This document shows positions 8,636 to 17,070 of a stretch of 64,000 bases of DNA, in pieces. Both the position numbers and the translations under genes were made by a program. Position 1 is the stretch's first letter, and each line of letters starts with the position of its first letter. This DNA comes from Vibrio alfacsensis (GTDB lineage: Bacteria > Pseudomonadota > Gammaproteobacteria > Enterobacterales > Vibrionaceae). The notes below the pieces were generated by a model. It searched no databases. It was given only the letters and a program-made list of their open reading frames with translations, and was not told where the DNA came from. The DNA lies in assembly GCF_003544875.1 (NCBI RefSeq), contig NZ_CP032093.1, positions 1,240,001 through 1,304,000 of the forward strand. Direction: 5' to 3'.

Positions 8636-9619
8636 TTAGCTCTTGCCGTTGATAACGTTCACTTCAGGATTTTTCTGCTCGTAGTGAGCATGGCTGTACT
8701 CGATCCATGAGCCGTCGTAGTTGTAGACGCCTTCTGCGCCTAATACTTCAGTAAGAATCATAGTGGTGTGGGCAGAGCGAACACCAGATTGGCAGTAAGC
8801 AATGACTTTCTTGCCTTTAATGATGTCACCATAAAGCGCTTGCAGTTCTTCTGCTGACTTTAGTGTGGTGTCTTCGTTTAACGCTTTGGTCCAGTTGATG
8901 TGAACACTGCCCGGAATTGTACCAGGGCCGAATGCGCCAGAAACTGCAACCTCACCGTTGAACTCGTCGTTACCGCGAGTATCTAGGATTACCCAATCTG
9001 GGTTGTCTTGCGCTGCGATAACCATGTCTAGTGTTGCTAGTGCATTGTTTTCTTGTTTCGCATTTGGCGCATCGTATTGGGTCGCAGCAACGCTTGGATT
9101 TGCGGAACCAGTAGGGAACCCGGCACCTAACCAAGCATTTAAACCACCATCTAGGTAACGAATGTCTTCATGGCCTAAGTTGTAGATTTGCCAGTAAAGA
9201 CGAGCAGCATCGTGATGAGAACCTGCTGCATAAACCACGATTGTGCTGTCTGCAGTAGCCCCGAAGCTACCAAGGATGGTTTCCATTTCTTCAACGCTGT
9301 TGCTCATGCCTTCAAAGTCGTAAACGCCTTCTGTTGCAGAGTAATCGTTGCGCCACATAGTGTAAGAACCAGAGATAGGGCTGTCTGGCTTGATAGGGTT
9401 TAGCGCGCCGATCACAACTACGTCTTTATCACTGTCCATCAGCGATTTTAACTGTTGAGCTGAAATGAAATGTTCTGGGTGAGCGTATTCCGTGAATTTG
9501 TGCTCTTGTGCAGCAGCATCCACAGTGACAGCCTCAGCAGAGAACATCGTATTGTAAGTTGAGTAACCAACGGCTGCGACAGCCGCGAGCACACCCAACG
9601 CAATAGTCGACTTTTTCAT
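8636..9619 (-). CDS. exported sulfurtransferase (tandem rhodanese domains, YnjE-like)
   Basis: The 327-residue precursor has an N-terminal signal sequence or anchor (KKSTIALGVLAAVAAVGYS). An N-terminal rhodanese domain (about 50-170) lacks an obvious catalytic cysteine. The C-terminal rhodanese domain (about 190-315) has its active-site loop around Cys276 (YCQSGVRSAH), which can carry a persulfide. It is the first gene of the four-gene operon. E. coli YnjE is a periplasmic multi-rhodanese protein next to ynjBCD and ynjF, so this is a plausible shorter counterpart (E. coli YnjE is about 435 residues). The sulfur donor and acceptor are unknown. Confidence 0.85.
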   Translation of the reverse strand: MKKSTIALGVLAAVAAVGYSTYNTMFSAEAVTVDAAAQEHKFTEYAHPEHFISAQQLKSLMDSDKDVVVIGALNPIKPDSPISGSYTMWRNDYSATEGVYDFEGMSNSVEEMETILGSFGATADSTIVVYAAGSHHDAARLYWQIYNLGHEDIRYLDGGLNAWLGAGFPTGSANPSVAATQYDAPNAKQENNALATLDMVIAAQDNPDWVILDTRGNDEFNGEVAVSGAFGPGTIPGSVHINWTKALNEDTTLKSAEELQALYGDIIKGKKVIAYCQSGVRSAHTTMILTEVLGAEGVYNYDGSWIEYSHAHYEQKNPEVNVINGKS

Positions 9620-9928
9620 GAGTTGCTTCCATATTTTAATTTAAAGTTTTGCTGACGAGTCACTTAGCTCGGCAGTTAGAATCTGGTTGAAGCTAGGAAG
9701 AAGAGACATGAACTTAGTAATTTTTCATAAGTGTTCATGGAGCATTAACACTCTTAAACGAGTGAATTTTCATCTAGCCCTTAATTGGTAAGTATTTTGA
9801 GTAAATTGACACTTAGGGGTATTGTGGTTTTCCACAATAATGAAGCCAACTTGATCTAAAGCAACAAACTTATTGGGGAGTGATGGTAAAATGTGCTACA
9901 AACAATTTTAATATTATTTAGTAAGTGA
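9620..9928. other. divergent promoter region, rhodanese operon / TtrS-like kinase
   Basis: About 310 very AT-rich bases lie between two divergently transcribed units. They must carry both promoters. They contain the palindrome listed at 9821-9838 and a weaker inverted pair (AGTGTT ... AACACT) near 9730-9752. Confidence 0.5.
9821..9838. promoter_or_regulatory. 18-bp perfect palindrome, candidate operator
   Basis: ATTGTGG-TTTT-CCACAAT has perfect 7-bp arms, midway between the rhodanese start and the kinase gene. A divergent region beside a response-regulator gene is the expected place for its binding site. No TtrR/ThsR consensus was available to compare, so function is inferred. Confidence 0.4.
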
Positions 9929-11721
9929 TTAATAACTATTCTCAAAAATAAAACTGTTTATTTTATTATTTCAGCAGTGTTCTCTTATGTATCATTTGCG
10001 AACGAGCCTACAGCTCAAAGAAAGACTATGAAGTCGGCGTGTTGGCGTTGAGAGGGCATGCACACGCAAGGCAAGCCTGGGAACCAACGATGAATTGGTT
10101 GGAAGTGCAGAATCCAGGTTATCAATTTAACTTACATACCTACGATTTTGATCAGTTAGAAGATGCGTTTTGCACGGCTGGTTAGACTTTATTCTTACGA
10201 GTCCAGGCCAAGCGACCAAACTCGCTCGTGAGTATCCGATTAACTGGTTAGCAACCCAGAAAACGGCGTACAGTGGTGAATCAAACAAATCGATAGCTTC
10301 TGTTGTAGTGGTTCGTCGAGAGTCTCCTTTCAAAACCTTAAAAGATATTCATGAGGCGAGGGTCGCAGCGGTTCGGAAAAGGCTTTGGCGGCTTTCTTGC
10401 TTTGCGTTATGAGCTCGACAAGTTGGGGTACTTTAATTCCTCATTTTTGAAAAATTAAATTTACTGGCCCGCCAACCGATCAGTTGATTTTAGATGTGGT
10501 TGAGAGTGACCTGGATGTTGCGATTGTTCCCGCTTGTACATTAGAAAACATGGCAAAAGAGGGGCATATTCAGCTTCACAATTTGCGTGTACTAAACGAG
10601 CAACGACCATCGAACTCAGTTTGTGCGGTAAGTACGCCATTATACCCAAACTGGACAATGGCAATGACAGAACGAGTCCCCCCAGACGTTGGGCAGATGG
10701 TGGCTCAAACTTTGTTTTCGATGCCTAAAGATCATCCAGCGGCTGTCGCTGCGAACAATGTAGGGTGGATGCTACCAGCCGCGAGTGTTACTTTCGACAA
10801 AGTGTATAAGCATCTTGACATGCACCCACTTCAAGAGTCGTTGAGTCAAAAAGCGAAAGAATGGTTATATAAAAATCAGGCAATCGCGATGGCTTCGCTC
10901 GTTACCATTCTATTACTAACCGGCTATCACTTTTGGTTGCAATGGCGGTTTAAGCGAAGCCGTGAAGCATTAAAAAAGACAATGAACAACTTACGTCGCA
11001 AAAGTACGATGTTAGAACACGCTCAACGTATCACTATTGTCGGGGAGCTGGGCAGTAGCATAGCTCATGAAATCAACCAACCTCTGGCGGCGATAAAAAA
11101 CTACAGTCAAGGCGCTAAAGTGCGCATGGAGAGAGGGGCAACAACGGAAGAAATGTTGCCGATCTTAGAGAAAATCCAGCAGCAGGTGACATCCGCAAGT
11201 GACATTATTCAGCGTTTGCGAAGCCTAATTCATCGGAACCCGATTGAGAAAAATGGGTCGACTTACCGAGTTTAATCGCCGAGTCAATGAAGTTAGTCGA
11301 TTACGAGTTTCAACGCCATCGTATTCAATTAGGTGTACTTTACTCCGGTGAGCCTCAGCCTATATTCGCAGATTCGACAGGCGTGCAACAAGTCATTCTC
11401 AACGTGCTGAATAATGCAAAAGACGCCTGTTTGAGCCATGTTCCGGAGCGCAAAAACTTGTTCGTGGACTTACATGTAAGTTTTAGTGACGAGTTGGTAA
11501 TTATAGATATCGTTGACAATGGCATTGGCTTTAAAGAGTCAGATGTGCCGCTTGACCAAGCATTTTATACGACAAAAGAAAATGGCCTTGGGTTGGGCTT
11601 AGCAATTTGCCGTGATGTTATTGATGCCCACAATGGCAGTCTTCGGTTTAGAGCCGTTGAGCCTACAGGTTGCCAAGTGACCATTATTTTACCTTATCAG
11701 GAGACTTGTCATGAGTCGTAA
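9929..11721 (+). pseudogene. TtrS-like sensor histidine kinase, multiply frameshifted
   Basis: Reading across frames recovers a tetrathionate-sensor (TtrS/ThsS) layout. There is a signal-like segment (ILKNKTVYFIISAVFSYVSFA), then a PhnD-like periplasmic sensor domain (EVGVLALRG, DFILTSPGQ, FGGFLALRYEL). A membrane helix follows near 10880-10940, then HisKA with the phosphorylated His in GSSIAHEINQPLAAIK, and HATPase_c (NVLNNAKDA, VDNGIGF, GLGLGLAIC). Frames break at 10021-10023, 10168-10171, about 10377-10380, 10450-10454 and 11249-11253, all at A or T runs. No canonical start codon is seen in the signal-peptide frame. The C-terminal ATPase part (11287-11721) is intact and overlaps the regulator gene. 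As written it cannot make a working kinase. Confidence 0.8.
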
Positions 11722-12313
11722 CCTTTGTCCATTATATATTGTTGATGATGAACAACCCGTATTAGAGTCCATGGCGTTTATGCTAGAGGGGTATGGGTAT
11801 AACGTGCAAACGTACTCGAGTGGTACGGAATTTTTAAACGGTGCAGATTTGTCACAGTCTGGTTGTGTTTTGCTTGATAGTCGTATGCCTGAATTACGTG
11901 GTCAAGACGTACATAAGAGCATGAATGAACAGTTTAGCCCTATCAGCGTGATCTACTTAACAGGGCACGGTGATATTCCTATGGCGGTAGAAGCCCTGAA
12001 AGATGGAGCGGTAGACTTTTTTCAAAAACCGGTAGATGGTAATGCTATCGTAGCTGCGATCGATATCGCTATGCAGAAATCGTTAAACTGCTTTGATAAG
12101 TTAAGAGCAAAACAAGTACTACAGAGTTTGACCAAGCGCGAGCAAGAAGTGCTTAACTTGGTTGTTAAAGGCATGAAAAATCAGGAAATGGCGAACCAAT
12201 TGTGTGTTTCATTACGAACGATTGAAGTACATCGCTCAAACGTAATGAAGAAATTGAGTGCTGATAATGTTGCCGCGCTGATACGTAAAGTCGGGCATCT
12301 GATTGATGCTTAA
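11711..12313 (+). CDS. FixJ/TtrR-like response regulator
   Basis: This 200-residue two-domain regulator has a receiver with phospho-acceptor Asp56 (VLLDSRMPE), acidic pocket DDE at 12-14, Thr in LTGHGD and Lys in FQKPVDG. A LuxR/FixJ-type helix-turn-helix follows (about 135-197: LTKREQEVLNLV, then NQEMANQLCVSLRTIEVHRSNVMKKL). It overlaps the kinase gene by 11 bases. With its partner it belongs to the TtrSR/ThsSR group, which sense tetrathionate or thiosulfate in other bacteria. No ttrBCA reductase genes are adjacent; the neighbouring divergent sulfurtransferase operon is the likely target. The gene is intact although its kinase is not. Confidence 0.8.
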   Translation: MSRNLCPLYIVDDEQPVLESMAFMLEGYGYNVQTYSSGTEFLNGADLSQSGCVLLDSRMPELRGQDVHKSMNEQFSPISVIYLTGHGDIPMAVEALKDGAVDFFQKPVDGNAIVAAIDIAMQKSLNCFDKLRAKQVLQSLTKREQEVLNLVVKGMKNQEMANQLCVSLRTIEVHRSNVMKKLSADNVAALIRKVGHLIDA

Positions 12314-12315
12314 AC

Positions 12316-12345
12316 AAAAAAGCAGCCATATTTGGCTGCTTTTTT
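12316..12345. terminator. bidirectional intrinsic terminator
   Basis: Stem AAAAAAGCAGCC / GGCTGCTTTTTT with loop ATATTT lies between the convergent regulator gene and the META-domain gene. Both orientations end in a U tract. Confidence 0.9.
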
Positions 12346-12356
12346 AATATCAGGAC

Positions 12357-12803
12357 TTAGTTTACCCAGTCACGAAGTTTGAACGTTAGCTCATGATCGG
12401 CGTTTTTAAGAACAAGACCTTGGTTAGTTAGCGTCATGTCGCTCCAGTTGGTCAGTGTGTCAGCCATCACGCGTTCGATTTGCATTTGATCATCCATACA
12501 CATCTTCATGGTCATGCCCATTTTAGCGATGCGTAGTTGGTTGTCTTTCAACTCAGCTTGACCAAAGAAGTTGTTACAGCCAGCGTTACCATTAGCAGTT
12601 AGGTTTTCACCTACTTCTAGGCGAGGTGCAGTTTGCCCTTCTTCTAGAGTAATGTTTTTGCCATCGATTTGGATCAGCTCCCAGTTGTGGTGCTGTAAGT
12701 CTTGAGCTGTAATTTCTTTCACATTGTCACCATTGCTAGCGCATGCTGTCATAAGAACTGGTAGTGAGATTGCTGCAACTAACGTTTTTAGGCTAAGCTT
12801 CAT
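12357..12803 (-). CDS. META domain lipoprotein (HslJ-like)
   Basis: This 148-residue precursor has a signal peptide and lipobox (LMTACASNG, Cys21). The META domain (about 38-142) has the hallmark NGNAGCNNFFGQAEL and a later MCMDDQM segment that could pair its Cys with that of GCNNF. E. coli HslJ has the same size and domain and is a heat-inducible protein linked to novobiocin resistance. The biochemical role is unknown. It is monocistronic, with its own terminator shared with the convergent gene. Confidence 0.8.
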   Translation of the reverse strand: MKLSLKTLVAAISLPVLMTACASNGDNVKEITAQDLQHHNWELIQIDGKNITLEEGQTAPRLEVGENLTANGNAGCNNFFGQAELKDNQLRIAKMGMTMKMCMDDQMQIERVMADTLTNWSDMTLTNQGLVLKNADHELTFKLRDWVN

Positions 12804-13018
12804 TTTGTAGACTCCGTTTTTAGAAAACGTGGTAAGTATAGGTAATAAAACACTGTTTTTGTCAGCATACGGTTATGGTTTCGTATGTTTTGACACGCTG
12901 TATTTTATAACAGAGATCGTGTTCTCGGTATTGATATCTGAAAAATCGTTGAAATTTCTAACTCTTAGTCAATGATGAAATGACAAACGATAAAAATTTA
13001 ACTGCAGAATGGTTAAGC

Positions 13019-13267
13019 ATGGAGCAACTGGAATTTTTTAATGTCCCAAGCCCTTGTGTTGGTGTATGTACCTCAGACGAAAAGGGTTATTGCAAGGGAT
13101 GCATGCGTAAAAGAGAAGAGCGGTTTAACTGGCTGAGTTTTACTCCTGCTCAGCAGTTGCATGTGATCAAGTTGTGTCGTCAAAGATACCGACGAAAAGT
13201 ACTAGCGGGGAAAGTGAAGCCGCAAGTACAAGAAGAGACAACGTCAACTCAACAAGATTTGTTTTGA
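13019..13267 (+). CDS. DUF1289 family small cysteine-rich protein (YdhL-like)
   Basis: The 82-residue form begins MEQLEFFNVPSPCVGVC. Four cysteines in C-x3-C-x8-C-x2-C spacing (PCVGVC ... YCKGC) suggest a bound metal or Fe-S cluster. The following RxERFNWLSFTPAQ and LCRQRYRRK segments are typical of DUF1289. I prefer the ATG at 13019 because E. coli YdhL starts in the same way (MAEQLEFF). An upstream in-frame ATG at 12980 would add 13 residues. Function is unknown. Confidence 0.8.
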   Translation: MEQLEFFNVPSPCVGVCTSDEKGYCKGCMRKREERFNWLSFTPAQQLHVIKLCRQRYRRKVLAGKVKPQVQEETTSTQQDLF

Positions 13268-13511
13268 TCGTCTCACGTTTCGATTCAGTGCTGAATATAC
13301 CGCGTTTTTATTCGTAACACGTTTTGGTTGTGTTACGCGATAATATGACTTGTCATCGAGTTAACTATATAGTCAGTTTATTCGTTATAGCCCATTGCTT
13401 TACTTAGATATTCCCGACTCCGTTTTGGGTGGTTAAGGAGCCGGGAAATACGTGTCGCTATATACCTAACTATTCACCTCAATTAGCTGACGACCTTTTT
13501 TCTTCGACCAT
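13268..13511. other. intergenic with a large imperfect inverted repeat
   Basis: No gene seen. It contains the inverted repeat TTCCCGACTCC (13411-13421) / GGAGCCGGGAA (13437-13447), with one mismatch and a 15-nt loop. There is no U tract, so it is not a clear terminator. Confidence 0.45.
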
Positions 13512-13733
13512 TTATTTCATTGACCAAAGATCGCTAACCCAACCTCCAGCTTGTTCGTCGAAGTGGTTGCCTGAAAATCGGTGGTTTTGCTCCACTTCAA
13601 GCGTGCTTGTTGGCCGTTCATCCATTAATTGATGAATATACTTGGCCATAGGATCGGTACAGGCTTCACGCTCTCGACGTGTGACCACTTCTTTAATCAT
13701 TTGCAGACGGTAGCTATTGCTGGCTCGTTTCAT
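13512..13733 (-). CDS. small hypothetical protein
   Basis: This 73-residue ORF begins MKRASNSYRLQMIKEVV. It is rich in charged residues with a short predicted helix (about 10-40), then QNHRFSGNHFDEQAGGW. The start at 13733 is supported by a strong GGAGG six bases upstream. A longer frame reaches 13805 without such a signal. I recognise no domain. The opposite-strand ORFs here have no ribosome binding site and look spurious. Confidence 0.55.
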   Translation of the reverse strand: MKRASNSYRLQMIKEVVTRREREACTDPMAKYIHQLMDERPTSTLEVEQNHRFSGNHFDEQAGGWVSDLWSMK

Positions 13734-14169
13734 TTTTGGCCTCCAGAACTCGATGGCAGCAGTTTGAACACAGTGGCGCTCAGATCGCTGCTCATTGACG
13801 TACACGTTGAGGTGTCACGTCTTTGTTTGAAGTCTGAAAGACAAATTGTGTGAGAGCAGTGCTTATGACGCCATTTCTACCTTTCTTAGTCATATTTTCG
13901 TCCCAGTAAAAAATACTAAAAAGCCGAAAATGAATATGTCTTTAAGAAAGGCTTTATCAAACATAGAACTCCAGCACATTACCGTCAACAGTACAAATGA
14001 ACATTTTTGAACTCTTTATTGCTGTGGTTTGTTTTCAGAGAGTTAGCGAATAGAGGGATATCATTAGCCTGTTTGGCCAACGATTTGCGTATTTAGGCGG
14101 CGTTTTAAATTGTAACGCGAGTGAGGGGGATTTGGTTTAAAGGCGTAACTATAAAATAATCACGATAAA
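13734..14169. other. intergenic, nothing recognised
   Basis: About 430 bases without a convincing ORF, RNA or repeat. It contains the upstream region of the small hypothetical gene and the downstream side of the 5'-nucleotidase terminator. Confidence 0.4.
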
Positions 14170-14193
14170 AAACGGAGCCATCAAGCTCCGTTT
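14165..14193 (-). terminator. intrinsic terminator of the 5'-nucleotidase gene
   Basis: Arms AAACGGAGC (14170-14178) and GCTCCGTTT (14185-14193) with loop CATCAA. On the minus strand the stem is followed by TTTTTTATCG, 28 bases beyond the stop. Confidence 0.85.
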
Positions 14194-14220
14194 ATTGTTA
14201 AATCAGTACAGTGTATGGTT

Positions 14221-15915
14221 TTAATTTGTCGCTATTTCACATCCAAGTGGGCTGTCTGAGTTCGTATACACAATCTCGCCTTGAGGCTGGTAATTCTCAA
14301 CTTTGACCGTTTGTAATGCCTCTAGATAGCTGTACATAACTTCTGCATCAACATTACCAGTATTGATAACGTTGAGTTCAGGATAGCCATCACCACCAGC
14401 AGCATTAAAGCTAGGAACAGTAAACTTGTACTTGTCTGCTGCATTGAAGTCTTTACCGTTTATTTTGCTAATCTCAACTTCTTTTGAAGTACAATCTACG
14501 GTCATTTCGAGGCCAGTTAGTTGGGCATAAGCACCCGAACCACGTTGCATTGTCGCCACGACCTTGAGGTATTCTACAACCTCTGATCCTGTCATTTCTG
14601 CAACAGTAACCATGTTACCGAAAGGTTGTACAGTCAGTACATCTCGGTAAGCGATAGGCCCTGCTTCAATTGATGCTCGAACACCGCCAGAATTCATTAC
14701 CGCGAAGTCTGCATTCTGGTTCTCTTTATGCGATGTCGCAATTAGGCGACCAAGGTTTGTTTGCTGTCCACGAACAATGTCCCGTTCGCCTTCTAGTTTT
14801 CCGTTTGAGTTAGCAATTACTTTATCTAATTCACCTTGACCTTTATTTTGGTATTCTTGTAGTAGTGCTTTCAGTTCTGCATTCGGTTCAATGTAGTCGC
14901 CGATAAGTTGATCATTATCATCGATAAGGTTGACTGGGATAAGTTCGTATTTTGCTAGGTGAAGCTTGTCATCAAAGTATTCAAAGTCTGCTCGACCAAC
15001 GTATTTACCCCATTCGTGAGCTTGCATAATCCATGTGCCATTTTGGCGATCTGGCATACATTCATCACCAGGCTTAAAGCTAGCGTAATCATTGGTTCCA
15101 GGTTCCATACACACAGGATTTTGGGAGTGACCACCGATAACTGCTGCCAATTGTCCTTCTGTTATCGCTTTTGCAAGAGCAACGTCACCTGGCGCATTTG
15201 AGCCATGTTGACCATTTTCGTAGTGGCCCATGTGTGTTGTGGCAAAGACTAGATCCGCTTCATCCTTATCTTTGATTTCTTGGATGACTTTTTTTATTTC
15301 CTCTTTTGGATCAGTGAACGTTAATTCCGATATGAATTCAGGGTTACCGATTTTAGCTGTGTCTTCAGTAGTTAACCCTACCACGGCAATACGCAAATCA
15401 CCCAAAGTGAATACTTTGTATGGTTGGAAGTAACGAGTACCATCTTCTTTGTAGATATTTGCCGCAAGCATTGGGAAGTTAGCCCATACGCGCTGTTTTT
15501 CTAAGATGCTAAGAGGGTTGTCAAATTCATGGTTACCGACGGCCATTGCATCATAACCAATATCACTCATACCTAAGAAGTCTGGCTCCGCATCTTGTAG
15601 ATCGGATTCAGGTACACCCGTATTGATGTCACCACCTGAAAGAAGTAACGAATAGCCACCATTCGCTTCTACTTCTGCTCGAATTGAATCAATGAGCGTT
15701 TTACGTGCAGCCATACCATATTCACCATCTTTGTTCTCCCAAAAGCGGCCATGGTTATCATTGGTATGTAGAATTGTAAATTGTGTACATGATTCGGCAG
15801 TGAAACATGTATTTACTTCGCCTGGAGGTGCTTCCACGATGATGGTTTCGTCATCGGAGCAGCCAGCCATAGCGATGCCGACGGAAAGTACCAAAAGGGA
15901 TTTGTAAAACTTCAT
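14221..15915 (-). CDS. 5'-nucleotidase lipoprotein (NutA/UshA-like)
   Basis: The 564-residue exported lipoprotein has lipobox IAMAGCSDDE (Cys18). An N-terminal metallophosphatase domain (about 45-330) has the dinuclear metal motifs HTNDNHGRFW, GGDINTG, GNHEFD, ATTHMGH and GGHSQ. The C-terminal 5'-nucleotidase domain (about 365-540) has the substrate-binding NSGGVR and FNAAGGDGY motifs. It should release nucleosides and phosphate from external nucleotides. It closely resembles the Vibrio chloride-dependent NutA enzyme, but the N terminus and several segments differ from NutA as I recall it. It may therefore be a paralogue. It is monocistronic, with a clear terminator. Confidence 0.85.
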   Translation of the reverse strand: MKFYKSLLVLSVGIAMAGCSDDETIIVEAPPGEVNTCFTAESCTQFTILHTNDNHGRFWENKDGEYGMAARKTLIDSIRAEVEANGGYSLLLSGGDINTGVPESDLQDAEPDFLGMSDIGYDAMAVGNHEFDNPLSILEKQRVWANFPMLAANIYKEDGTRYFQPYKVFTLGDLRIAVVGLTTEDTAKIGNPEFISELTFTDPKEEIKKVIQEIKDKDEADLVFATTHMGHYENGQHGSNAPGDVALAKAITEGQLAAVIGGHSQNPVCMEPGTNDYASFKPGDECMPDRQNGTWIMQAHEWGKYVGRADFEYFDDKLHLAKYELIPVNLIDDNDQLIGDYIEPNAELKALLQEYQNKGQGELDKVIANSNGKLEGERDIVRGQQTNLGRLIATSHKENQNADFAVMNSGGVRASIEAGPIAYRDVLTVQPFGNMVTVAEMTGSEVVEYLKVVATMQRGSGAYAQLTGLEMTVDCTSKEVEISKINGKDFNAADKYKFTVPSFNAAGGDGYPELNVINTGNVDAEVMYSYLEALQTVKVENYQPQGEIVYTNSDSPLGCEIATN

Positions 15916-16427
15916 AGGGGTTCCTTTCTTTGTGATTATTATGTTGTTTTGCCGTGAAATATACTGAGTTTTCGTGAAAGTTTAGTGATCAAACTCTTAT
16001 TTAGACATTGGTTTACGAAAGTAAGAAACCGTGTTGCGGGCAGTATCGATAAATAAACAGATATGGTTTTTAAGGGGGCAGGTCATGCCTTTTACATCAA
16101 AAGTTGTGATCTAACTACTTGAATTTCTGATGTATCTTTTGCTTTTTCAAAAGTTGCTTTTTAAATATGCAAGTGTAGAGAGTTATTTGAACAATTGGAT
16201 TAATGTTGTTACTCGAGGAAATAAATTGATGAATTTTTAAATGTTTCAGCTAGGAAGTAAGTGTTAAGTGGAATGCGTTTTGATTTTTGATTACACGAGA
16301 ATAGAGGTGGAGAAAGTCACTTGAGCAAATCGTTTGGTAAATAGAGCGGTTAAGTAAAGTACTCCAGGCCGATGAATAACAGATCATTGATACTACGAGC
16401 TCACAATTATTAGGCCCGATAAATAGT
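15916..16427. other. intergenic, promoter region of the 5'-nucleotidase gene
   Basis: About 510 AT-rich bases without a convincing ORF or RNA gene. Only the upstream region of the nucleotidase gene can be assigned. Confidence 0.4.
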
Positions 16428-16460
16428 AAAACCCCGGAGGTGGTAAGTCTCCGGGGTTTT
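16428..16460. terminator. strong intrinsic terminator downstream of rplY
   Basis: A 12-bp stem AAAACCCCGGAG / CTCCGGGGTTTT with a 9-nt loop lies about 90 bases beyond the rplY stop. U tracts on both sides allow action in both directions. Confidence 0.85.
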
Positions 16461-16550
16461 GAATTTTTTTAGATATCTCGATTGGTAAGGTCGATTATCT
16501 TAATCATGCAAAAGGTTTGGATTTTATCCGTTTAATTCCTTGGTAGGGAA

Positions 16551-16829
16551 TTAGATACGGATGAAGTCCATGTGCTCAACTTTTGGCTTGTAAGCGTGAC
16601 GTTGAACGTCTTGTGGCTTAACTTTAACTTCAGCACCATCGATAACTAGAACGATCGCTTCGTAAAACTCAGGCTTGTCCATTTGGTTAACGATTTCATC
16701 GTGGTTAAGAACGATAGCTACTGCTGCTTCTTCACCGCCGTATACAACTGCAGGGAATTTGCCAGCGTGACGTAGGCGGCGGCTCGCACCTTTACCTAGT
16801 TCAGTACGTACTACTGCTTCGAATTTCAT
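16551..16829 (-). CDS. rplY: 50S ribosomal protein L25
   Basis: This 92-residue protein is the short single-domain L25 (like E. coli RplY, without the CTC extension) that binds 5S rRNA. Conserved segments include the N-terminal basic [21 protein letters not shown] loop region and the C-terminal [25 protein letters not shown]. The start at 16829 ([10 protein letters not shown]) matches the family; a GTG five codons upstream is unlikely. It stands alone, between a strong terminator and a 240-bp upstream region. Confidence 0.95.
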   Translation of the reverse strand: MKFEAVVRTELGKGASRRLRHAGKFPAVVYGGEEAAVAIVLNHDEIVNQMDKPEFYEAIVLVIDGAEVKVKPQDVQRHAYKPKVEHMDFIRI

Positions 16830-17070
16830 AGTATTTACTCTCAAATTAGTAAAAATTAAATTTCACAAACCACAATGCGACCTTGGGTTCGTGGTAGAGC
16901 TTGATACAGTAACTGTTCAAGCGAGCGCGGATACTATCATCCAGTGCTAGATTCGGCAACCAAAATTGCCCCTAAACTAACAAAATTCCTGTCATTTTTG
17001 CTTAGACAATCGCTGATAGATGCGAGTTAGGTATTTCTTTGTTCAAATTGAATTTATTTTAACCGTTTCA

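Noticed and set aside
13429..13853. Plus-strand ORFs opposite the 13512-13733 gene
   Set aside because: They lack Shine-Dalgarno sequences, whereas the minus-strand ORF has a strong GGAGG; treated as antisense shadows.
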